Of a stretch of DNA of 64,000 nucleotides, positions 18,013 to 26,076 are shown piece by piece. Both the position numbers and the translations under genes were made by a program. The notes beneath the pieces are model-generated. The model saw nothing but the letters and a program-made list of their open reading frames with translations, had not been told where the DNA came from and searched no databases. The DNA lies in the NCBI RefSeq assembly GCF_900176425.1, contig NZ_FWXS01000002.1:372001-436000 (forward strand), in the 5' to 3' direction. Every line of letters begins with the position of its first letter. The first letter of the stretch is position 1. The DNA comes from Moheibacter sediminis. Lineage in GTDB: Bacteria; Bacteroidota; Bacteroidia; Flavobacteriales; Weeksellaceae.

Positions 18013-20430
18013 GTGTTACAAAACTGGATAAAAATAGCATTTAGAAATTTTGCCAAAAATAAACTGGCGGCTTTCATCAATATTTTTGGGTTGACCATTG
18101 GTATGGTCGGTGTCATCCTCACAATTCTTTACTGGAAAGACGAGCTGAGCTATAACCAATGGAATCCACAGAAAGAAAATGTATATCAGGTTGTTCATGA
18201 TATGGGCAGCGGAGATTTCTGGTCTTCGGGAACCATTCCGCAAGGTCCAAAAATGAAAGAGATTTTTCCTGAAGTTGAAGATTATCTTTACATCAACTGG
18301 ATGGGAAGTGCTTTGGTGCAATCAGGGAAAAAATCAGCTTATCTAGATGGATTGTTACCGGCAACTGTTAATTTCTTTGAGTTTTTCCCATTTAAATTTA
18401 TAGAAGGTTCTTCTAAAGATATATTGAACAACCAGCAGAATATTGCGATTTCAAAAAAATGGGCTACTCAGCTTTTTGAGAATCAATCTGCTTTGGGGAA
18501 AATCCTGAAAATTAAGGACAAAGAATACATAGTAAGAGGCGTCTTTGACAATGAAGCAGCTTCATCTGAACTGCCGGAAGCTGTGATTGCACTGAATTGG
18601 GATGAACTTTGGCGAGACTATTCAACTGCCTGGGGAAATTACCAATACAAGCTTTACGTGAAATTACAGCCTGAAAGTTATTCTCCTGATTTGATGAAAA
18701 AGATTAATCATGAAATTTTTTATGTAAATCAGGTTCTTCCAAATTCAAAAGAAGGCGGAGTTACACCAGAACAATATATAGAAAAGTTTGGTGAGACAAA
18801 AATGATATTTGACAAATTGAGCGAAATGCGCTTGTTTTCCCTCGGAGATGGCGGTACGATGGGCAAAGGAAATGTTTCTCTTTTGTACATTATGACTGCT
18901 TTATCTATTGTAATCTTACTTCTGTCTTGTGTAAATTTCATCAATTTATCGACTGCTAATGCGATGAAACGTGCCAAAGAAGTGGGTGTCCGAAAAGCGT
19001 TGGGAGCACAACGTAAAAATGTGATTTTTCAATTCATGTTTGAAAGTTTTATTCTCTGTGTATTTGCGTTTGTGTTGGCGCTTGCTTTATCTGAAATTAT
19101 CTTGCCATATTATAACGATTACCTCAATAAAAGTTTAAAACTGGAATTCGGTTCCATGCTGGGATATTTGTCTTTGGTTTTAGGGTTTGTCATTTTGATT
19201 TCCGGGCTTTTCCCAGCACTGTATTTATCTAAGTTTCAGCCTTTAGAAGTACTCAAAGGAAATTTTTCCAGAAGCAAATCAGGTGTTTGGGTAAGAAATG
19301 CCTTGATGGGATTTCAATTTTTCATTTCTGCTTTCTTTTTTATAGGAGGTTTGATCGTTTACCTTCAGGTAAATTATATGATGACCCGCGATTTGGGCTT
19401 CAATGCAGACCAGACTATTGTGGTGTACTTTAACAATTATACAGATACCTTGAAATACAATAAATATGAATTAATCAAACAATCGTTTAAAAACATTGAT
19501 GGCATTGAGGAAATATCCTCCGGAATGCGCGTTCCGGGATACATCAGCAGTAATTCCAGCAATCTAGAATATTTGGGTAAATCGGTTCAAACGACCAACA
19601 GCGCTATGGATTATAATTATCTTGATTTATTGAAAGTTAAATTGGTCAAAGGGCGCAAGCTTTCGCCGGAAATATCTTCAGATACCCTGCAAAATATTCT
19701 GGCAAATGAAAAACTGGTGAAAGAGCTTGGATTGAAAGAACCTTTGGGTGCGGAAGTCCAATCTGGCATGAACAATCAGAAGTTTAAAATTGTTGGTGTT
19801 GTTCAGGATTATTTCGTAGAAGGATTTCAAAATGAGATAAGACCTACTATATTTTATCATTGGAAATTGGTGAGCTGGCAGAAATATAATTTACAGGCTG
19901 TATTATTTAAAATTAATCCTGAAAAAACAGAATCAACTTTGGAAGAAATCGAAAAAAGATGGAAAACACAGATAGAACCGGGTTATCCTTTTCAATACAA
20001 ATTCGTAGATCAACAGTTTGCAAGAACCTATCAACAATATCAAAATCAAAAAATCATATTTTTCATCCTTACTATAACCGTCATAACAATTGCATTGCTT
20101 GGATTATTCGGACTTGTTTCTTTTATCATTGAGCAACGTATGCGTGAAATTTCCATCCGAAAAACATTGGGCGCGTCACAAAGAAATATTGTCTTTATGT
20201 TCAGCAAAAAATACATCATTATTGCGGCGATATCTATTTTGTGCAGTATTCCGATAACTTTCTATTTGATGCAGAAATGGCTGGAAAACTTTGTTTTCCG
20301 AATTGATATGCCGTTATGGCCTTATGTCATGGGTTTGATTGTCTTGTTGTGTCTAGCATTATTCGTGGTTTCTATCAGAGCTTTTAAAGCTACAAGAAGC
20401 AATTCTGTGAAATATTTGAAATATGAATAA
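18013..20430 (+). CDS. FtsX-like ABC transporter permease, second paralog
   Basis: An 805-residue protein that aligns end to end with the preceding permease (MLQNWIKIAFRNF against MINNWIKIAFRSF). The start codon is GTG at 18013, supported by that alignment. It has the same topology and the same two FtsX signature segments (AKEVGVRKALGAQRKN and REISIRKTLGASQRN). It starts 31 nt after its paralog. A tandem duplication that diverged is the simplest origin. Confidence 0.92.
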   Translation: MLQNWIKIAFRNFAKNKLAAFINIFGLTIGMVGVILTILYWKDELSYNQWNPQKENVYQVVHDMGSGDFWSSGTIPQGPKMKEIFPEVEDYLYINWMGSALVQSGKKSAYLDGLLPATVNFFEFFPFKFIEGSSKDILNNQQNIAISKKWATQLFENQSALGKILKIKDKEYIVRGVFDNEAASSELPEAVIALNWDELWRDYSTAWGNYQYKLYVKLQPESYSPDLMKKINHEIFYVNQVLPNSKEGGVTPEQYIEKFGETKMIFDKLSEMRLFSLGDGGTMGKGNVSLLYIMTALSIVILLLSCVNFINLSTANAMKRAKEVGVRKALGAQRKNVIFQFMFESFILCVFAFVLALALSEIILPYYNDYLNKSLKLEFGSMLGYLSLVLGFVILISGLFPALYLSKFQPLEVLKGNFSRSKSGVWVRNALMGFQFFISAFFFIGGLIVYLQVNYMMTRDLGFNADQTIVVYFNNYTDTLKYNKYELIKQSFKNIDGIEEISSGMRVPGYISSNSSNLEYLGKSVQTTNSAMDYNYLDLLKVKLVKGRKLSPEISSDTLQNILANEKLVKELGLKEPLGAEVQSGMNNQKFKIVGVVQDYFVEGFQNEIRPTIFYHWKLVSWQKYNLQAVLFKINPEKTESTLEEIEKRWKTQIEPGYPFQYKFVDQQFARTYQQYQNQKIIFFILTITVITIALLGLFGLVSFIIEQRMREISIRKTLGASQRNIVFMFSKKYIIIAAISILCSIPITFYLMQKWLENFVFRIDMPLWPYVMGLIVLLCLALFVVSIRAFKATRSNSVKYLKYE

Positions 20431-20442
20431 TATTAAATTTAA

Positions 20443-21741
20443 ATGAAAAAATTAATCATAATCATAACTTTTTTAAACTACATCGCTCTCCAAGCCCAGC
20501 ATAAAAACTGGTCGCTGAAAGAATGCATTCAATATGCAATGGAAAATGATTTGGTCATAAAAGAAACAGCTCTCAATCAGGAATTTCATGAGAAGGGAAT
20601 TATAGGCGCTTACGGACAATTGATTCCCTCCGCATCTCTGTATGCTGATAACCAATACAATTTCGGCTCTGTGATCGACCCTACTACCAATTCACGTGTC
20701 AGCTCAGACATTCGTTCCAATTCTTTTAATTTTTCAACTCACCTAGAATTATTCAACTGGGGAAATTTCATACGAATCAAATCTGCAAAACTTCAAAAAG
20801 AAAAGGCTATTTATGATTTGGAAATTAAAAAGAATGAATTAATCATTCAAATCGTACAGATGTTTTATCAAATTCAATTCGATGATGAACAGATAAAATT
20901 AGCACAACAACAATTGGAAAATACAAGGACTCATTTGAAACGAATCGAAAAAGAAGTAGAATTAGGCAACAAAGCCAAGAGCGATTTATATGAATTACAA
21001 GCGAATGAAACTGCAGATAATCAAACTTTACTGGTTGCTGTTAACAAATATGAATTATCAAAATTAAACCTACAGAATTTATTGAATTTAAGAGAAGATG
21101 TAAATTTCATTCCCGAAGAAACATTAGATCCCTTTCTTGTTTCAGATTCGCTTTCAGATTTGTACCAAACGGGATTAACATCGCGACCTGAACTGAAATC
21201 TGCAGAAATTCAACTGGAAATAAAACAGAAATCTGTGGAGGAAATGAGAAGCAGATACTTACCGACAATCAATGGAAATTATTCTCTTTCATCTTTTTAT
21301 GTAGATTTGGAAACAGCTGCTTTTGAAGACCAGCTTAAAAATAATAGAAATCATTTTCTGGGGCTTTCCATCAACATTCCGATTTTAAATAAATTCCAGA
21401 CCAGAACTGCAATTCAACAAGCCAAAATTGAATTTGAGCAGACAGCACTACAAAACCAACAGCAAAAACAAGCTTATTACAAAGCTTTGAGCGAAGCATA
21501 TCTGCAAACACAAAATGCTTACGAAAGCTGGTTATCAGGAGAACAAAATGTAATTGCACAACAAAAATCATTTGAAAAAACGGAAAAGAAATTTCGTCAA
21601 GGAATGGTGGATGCTTATGGATATTTTTCAGCGAAAAATAGTTTATTGAGTGCGCAAACTGCTCTTTTACAAGCAAAATATACTTTTCATTACCAAAATG
21701 TATTGCTGATTTTTTATGTGAATAACACCGTGCTTCATTAA
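20443..21741 (+). CDS. TolC-family outer-membrane efflux protein
   Basis: A 432-residue protein with a signal peptide (about 1-19, ending LQAQ). Two structural repeats of the OEP family follow, each with a beta-strand segment (NQYNFGSVIDP; NYSLSSFYVD) and long amphipathic helices. It would form the trimeric outer-membrane duct and periplasmic tunnel for the pump. It starts 12 nt after the second permease and ends the operon. Confidence 0.93.
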   Translation: MKKLIIIITFLNYIALQAQHKNWSLKECIQYAMENDLVIKETALNQEFHEKGIIGAYGQLIPSASLYADNQYNFGSVIDPTTNSRVSSDIRSNSFNFSTHLELFNWGNFIRIKSAKLQKEKAIYDLEIKKNELIIQIVQMFYQIQFDDEQIKLAQQQLENTRTHLKRIEKEVELGNKAKSDLYELQANETADNQTLLVAVNKYELSKLNLQNLLNLREDVNFIPEETLDPFLVSDSLSDLYQTGLTSRPELKSAEIQLEIKQKSVEEMRSRYLPTINGNYSLSSFYVDLETAAFEDQLKNNRNHFLGLSINIPILNKFQTRTAIQQAKIEFEQTALQNQQQKQAYYKALSEAYLQTQNAYESWLSGEQNVIAQQKSFEKTEKKFRQGMVDAYGYFSAKNSLLSAQTALLQAKYTFHYQNVLLIFYVNNTVLH

Positions 21742-21914
21742 AATTTGAATATCGCGATCGGTCTTTTTTTAGCTATTTAATCTTTCTGGAAAGAATAGAA
21801 AGCTCAGCTTCTCTATTTTTCTTCTTTGATTGATTGGTTTTCTAATAGGCAATATTTCCTCTCAATCACAAAGATTTGGAACAATAGAATATGGAGAACT
21901 TTTATCTTAGAATA

Positions 21915-23654
21915 TCATTGAATCACATTTTCTTTAACTTTTGCCAGTTCATTTTTTCTATTTACTATAAAATCTTTAGGCCTCAAATTATTGATTTTAA
22001 AAAATACATTTGAAAAAACCTGACGAGAACTAAATCCAGACTTTTCTGCTAATGCCTCTATAGAATAGTTTAGGTACTTTTTATCTATATATAGTTGTTT
22101 CGTGATATAATTTATTCTCAACGTATTTATGTAATCGTTGTAATTCATATCTTTATATTCATTTATTATTTGGGATAAATAACTTGTGTTAGTTTTGAAG
22201 TGTACTGCCAATTTTGCTTGCGTAAGTTCGGAATCCAAATATTTTTCGCTGGACTCAAAAAACGCTAATTTTTGCAAAATTTCCTTTAAAAGTTCAGAGT
22301 TTTGTATGTTACTTTTGGATTTAGGAATATCAATACTGTTTGGCTTCAAAAAACCTGTTTCTTTTTTCAAAGCTGTAATAATTTTATTATAACTATCAAT
22401 TATCTTTTTTTGTTTAACGCGCTGCAAATAAACTTTTAGAATCAATAGAAATATTCCGATTATGCATAAAATTAATAAGAGTAAGAATCTATTGGTTTTT
22501 GTATATAAAACCTTGTTTTGTTGCGATAAATTGTAATTATCATAATCCTTTGATATTCTTTGCGATAAATACTTAAAATCGGATAAGAAGTAATGGTTTG
22601 CTTTTAGTAATTGATTTGTATAATAAAGTTCTTCTTGTATTTGATTGCTTTTGTTATGATGTGAGATTAAAATTTCATAAGTATTTCTTAATTCGGGTAA
22701 TAGAAACTTTTCCTTGCTAAATATTGAATCAATTTTATACAAGTGTGCAATCCCTTCATCTTCATTCCCCATATTGATAAATGATTTACCTAAATAAAAA
22801 TGAATGATAGATAGTTGGGCGAAGTCATTTATACGAACTATTTCAGGCATGGATTTTTTTAAGTATTCTATAGCTTTTGAATAATTTTTAACTGAATAGT
22901 AATGCATGCCTTTTAATTTATAAAAAGAGCTTTGCTCCAGGCTAAATGCTTCAGTCGATGGTGTATGACTTAAACCAATCCTTACCAGGGAATCAACTTT
23001 TGCATTATCTCCATTATTAAAGTGAAATTGAGCTAATTGATGGATGCTATTCAAATAGCCTTTTTGATGATTAAATTTTATATTAGGGTGGGATTCCGGA
23101 TTGTTATATTTGCTTTCAAAAAAATCAATGCAACCATATAACAATTCAATAGCTTCAGGATAGTAACCTAAATATCCTTTCACGACCGCCAATTGATAAA
23201 TTATTCTATTTTTTAGATAATCGTCATCAGATTTTTCTGCAAACTTATGAGCTTTCAGATATTCATTCAAAGCCTTTTGATATTGTTTATAATTGAAATA
23301 ATAAATACTTCCTTTTGACAAATATGCTCTTGCAATAAAATCTTCTTGCTTACTAAAATTCGCTGCCGCAATAGCACTATCGGCATATTCCAGTTTATTT
23401 GTTTTTGAGAAATATATAGCATCAATATATCCTCTTGATAATTGTCTGAAATTTTTTTCTTTCGATGATTTATTTAAAAATTGTTGCAAATATTTGAATG
23501 CAGCTGTATCATTTTCTTCATATCTCATGTATTTATTTCTCAACTGATCAAATCCTTCCGGAAAGTTGGAATTCTTATGCTGAGAATAAGCTGGAAATGA
23601 ATTAAATGTTGTCAAAAAAAATACACATATAACTAAAAAAGTATGGTTCATCAT
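21915..23654 (-). CDS. TPR-containing membrane AraC-type regulator
   Basis: A protein of about 579 residues starting MMNHTFLVICVFF. The frame opens at 23756, but this start gives a clean signal peptide ending AYSQ. About seven TPR-like helical repeats (roughly residues 30-370) would lie in the periplasm. One transmembrane helix (FLLLLILCIIGIFLLI) and a cytoplasmic AraC double helix-turn-helix at the C-terminus follow. This one-protein transmembrane sensor type is common in Bacteroidota. It is divergent from the toxin locus starting at 23896, so it is the obvious candidate to regulate it (inference). Confidence 0.88.
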   Translation of the reverse strand: MMNHTFLVICVFFLTTFNSFPAYSQHKNSNFPEGFDQLRNKYMRYEENDTAAFKYLQQFLNKSSKEKNFRQLSRGYIDAIYFSKTNKLEYADSAIAAANFSKQEDFIARAYLSKGSIYYFNYKQYQKALNEYLKAHKFAEKSDDDYLKNRIIYQLAVVKGYLGYYPEAIELLYGCIDFFESKYNNPESHPNIKFNHQKGYLNSIHQLAQFHFNNGDNAKVDSLVRIGLSHTPSTEAFSLEQSSFYKLKGMHYYSVKNYSKAIEYLKKSMPEIVRINDFAQLSIIHFYLGKSFINMGNEDEGIAHLYKIDSIFSKEKFLLPELRNTYEILISHHNKSNQIQEELYYTNQLLKANHYFLSDFKYLSQRISKDYDNYNLSQQNKVLYTKTNRFLLLLILCIIGIFLLILKVYLQRVKQKKIIDSYNKIITALKKETGFLKPNSIDIPKSKSNIQNSELLKEILQKLAFFESSEKYLDSELTQAKLAVHFKTNTSYLSQIINEYKDMNYNDYINTLRINYITKQLYIDKKYLNYSIEALAEKSGFSSRQVFSNVFFKINNLRPKDFIVNRKNELAKVKENVIQ

Positions 23655-23841
23655 AATGTTTTGAGTTGTATTCAAATTCCTAGCTAGCAAATTAATCATT
23701 TTTTTTAATAAATCTTTAACATTGATATTAACAAATCGAATATCATCATTAGACATTATAAATCAGTTATATAAGGATTTATTTATTAGGGAATAATTTA
23801 TAAATCATTACTTAATAATTCATTGATTGAAACATTAACAT

Positions 23842-23874
23842 TTTGTTTTACAGTATATTATAATTTTAAATTTG
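23842..23874 (+). promoter_or_regulatory. Bacteroidota-type promoter of the RHS toxin locus
   Basis: TAAATTTG (23867-23874) matches the -7 consensus TAnnTTTG, and TTTG (23842-23845) 21 nt upstream matches the -33 element. It is placed 22 nt before the first gene of a run of five close plus-strand genes and the immunity gene. Confidence 0.7.
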
Positions 23875-23895
23875 AAGACTACTAAACTTTAAATT

Positions 23896-24114
23896 ATGAA
23901 AAAAAATCTTCTGTTTGTTGGTATTTTCTTGTCCTTTATTGCTTGTGAAAGCGATGATGAAATTCCAATTAAAGAATTTGAGAATTCAAAATCTTCTAAT
24001 CTCAAAAGAGATTTTTCTGATTCCTTTGATAAAACAAATAAAAGCAATGAATTGAACAACAGAGCTAGAGTAGACTCAATTCCTGATATGGATATCATTC
24101 ATTGGCATCATTAA
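23896..24114 (+). CDS. Small lipoprotein of unknown function
   Basis: A 72-residue product with a type II signal peptide: MKKNLLFVGIFLSFIAC, the lipobox cysteine at 17, followed by acidic residues (ESDDE). In Bacteroidota, acidic residues after the cysteine are linked to surface export of lipoproteins. The rest is polar, and the C-terminus is His-rich (IIHWHH). I do not recognise a family. It is the first gene after the promoter at 23842 and is read with the adhesin 46 nt downstream. Confidence 0.72.
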   Translation: MKKNLLFVGIFLSFIACESDDEIPIKEFENSKSSNLKRDFSDSFDKTNKSNELNNRARVDSIPDMDIIHWHH

Positions 24115-24160
24115 ATAACAATTTCAATTCACATATAAATTTCTCAAAAATAAGCTTATC

Positions 24161-26056
24161 ATGAAAAAATCAATTCTATACGTTTTAATTCTCTTTGCAG
24201 GTTTTGCATATGCTCAGAATGTATTTCCTGTTCCTACGGGTAATGCTGTTTTAGGTAATGGAAATAATCTTTTTATTAATGGAGGAGTTATAAGAAACAA
24301 TAATGCGGGTGGAACAATTACAATAGATGATACAACTACAATAAATGGAAGTCTACAAGTTTCAGATAATATTCAGGCATCAGGTGGAGTGACTGGAGAT
24401 CATGGAATTTTTGACGAAATTTATAGTGGAAAAATAGAAATAATGGATAACATGATTGATATGATTTATCCTGCTACTTCTTCTTGGAAGGAAGGTATAG
24501 ATTTCTACAAAGAAAAAAAACCTTCACTTATTAAGTGGGGAGGTATAGGAGCAACGGGAAACTTAGTTCAGCTAAATAGACTTTATATGACTCACGGATC
24601 AAATCCTCAAAATAGCATCTTAGGTATAAACATATTAACCAATGGAAATGTAGGAATCGGTACACTTAGTCCGACTACAACTTTGGAAATTAATGCGGGA
24701 TCCTCTACTTTTGATCCTTTGGGTAACAGTGGATTGAAATTAACTCAACTTACTTCAGGAAACAGCCCAACTAAAGGAGCGATGCCAATTGGTGTAGACT
24801 CCACAGGAAAGGTGGTTAGAGTTGATGTTGGGTCAAGCAGTGGTGGATGGCTTCTAACAGGAAACCCTGCAACCAATCCGTCAATTAATTTTTTAGGAAC
24901 AACTGATTCTCAACCTTTAGTGATCAAAACTAATAATACAGAAAGGCTTAAAATAAATATTTCCGGACGCTTCGTTTTTCATAATTCAGATACGACACCT
25001 GTTACCAATCTTAATCTATATTTAGGAGGTGGAAATGATCCGGTCAGCCTATATCCCGCTGGACAAAATGTTTTAAATACAGTTGTAGGTTTAGGTTCAC
25101 TAAAAGCCAATACCTCAGGTTATAAAAATACAATATTTGGAGCTAATTCACTTTATAAAAACACTACGGGATATGAAAACTCAGTTGTTGGTGTGAATTC
25201 CATGATAAATAATACAACAGGAAATCTCAATATAGTAATAGGGAACAATTCCATGAATACAGGAACTACAAGCATACAAAACGTCGTGGTAGGAAACAAT
25301 GCATTGGTTGCTGCTACTACTGCCGGTAACTATAATGTCGCATTAGGAAATGGAACACTAAATAAAGTTACCACCGGTCAATATAATATTCATTTAGGTT
25401 ATTATACTGCTACAACCGGAATTACAACTGGAACAAGAAATATAGGAATTGGATACAATGCTGGGAAAAATTTAACAACAGGTTCAAACAATATTATGAT
25501 AGGAAGTGAAAATCTTACTGTTACTCCGAATATTGTAATAAACGCTCCTATTTCAAACAGTGCTAGTAATCAATTAAATATAGGAAACTGGATTTATGGA
25601 CATAATGGAAAAATAGCTATTGGAAACTTCACAAATGTAGCTCAAGTATTTTCCAACATTGAGAATGCAAATTATCAGTTAATCGTAAAAAATGGTATTA
25701 AAACAGAAAAAGTAAGAGTTGAGTTAGCCAGTACCAATGACTGGGCAGATTATGTGTTTAATGATGATTACGATTTAATGAACATTGACGAGTTGGAGAA
25801 ATTTATTTTGAAAAACAAACACTTGCCCAACATTCCTACTGCATCTGAGGTTATGAAAGATGGTATTGATCTAGGCGAAATGGATGCAAAGTTGCTGGAA
25901 AAAATTGAAGAACTGACACTTTACAGTATTGGTTTATATAAAGAAAATTATGACTTAAAAGAAGAAACAAAAAATCTTCAAAAAGAAAATCAAGAGCAAC
26001 AAATATTGCTTGAAGAATTATTAAAAAGAGTTGAGCAGTTAGAGTCAAATAAATAA
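24161..26056 (+). CDS. YadA-head-like surface adhesin with tail-fibre-type C-terminus
   Basis: A 631-residue exported protein (signal peptide about 1-18, ending AYAQ). Residues about 306-451 carry eight or so degenerate repeats of the type VVGxxSLxxNTTGxxN, the left-handed beta-roll pattern of YadA-like heads and trimeric fibres. The C-terminal 100 residues (NDWADYVFNDDYDLMN, KHLPNIPTASEV and a coiled coil) are the tail typical of Bacteroidota fibre proteins. No peptidase S74 chaperone motif or T9SS sorting domain is evident, so its surface anchoring is unclear. It probably forms a coiled-coil-ended trimer (inference). It stands in the toxin locus. Confidence 0.78.
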   Translation: MKKSILYVLILFAGFAYAQNVFPVPTGNAVLGNGNNLFINGGVIRNNNAGGTITIDDTTTINGSLQVSDNIQASGGVTGDHGIFDEIYSGKIEIMDNMIDMIYPATSSWKEGIDFYKEKKPSLIKWGGIGATGNLVQLNRLYMTHGSNPQNSILGINILTNGNVGIGTLSPTTTLEINAGSSTFDPLGNSGLKLTQLTSGNSPTKGAMPIGVDSTGKVVRVDVGSSSGGWLLTGNPATNPSINFLGTTDSQPLVIKTNNTERLKINISGRFVFHNSDTTPVTNLNLYLGGGNDPVSLYPAGQNVLNTVVGLGSLKANTSGYKNTIFGANSLYKNTTGYENSVVGVNSMINNTTGNLNIVIGNNSMNTGTTSIQNVVVGNNALVAATTAGNYNVALGNGTLNKVTTGQYNIHLGYYTATTGITTGTRNIGIGYNAGKNLTTGSNNIMIGSENLTVTPNIVINAPISNSASNQLNIGNWIYGHNGKIAIGNFTNVAQVFSNIENANYQLIVKNGIKTEKVRVELASTNDWADYVFNDDYDLMNIDELEKFILKNKHLPNIPTASEVMKDGIDLGEMDAKLLEKIEELTLYSIGLYKENYDLKEETKNLQKENQEQQILLEELLKRVEQLESNK

Positions 26057-26076
26057 TTCCCTAAAAACTCAAAATC

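Noticed and set aside
21742..21800. Intrinsic terminator after the TolC gene
   Set aside because: A short ATCGCGAT palindrome is followed by a T-run, but the stem is too small and separated from the T-run to be convincing.
23654..23756. Longer N-terminus for the TPR/AraC regulator
   Set aside because: The extra 34 residues precede a clean signal peptide and would disrupt export.
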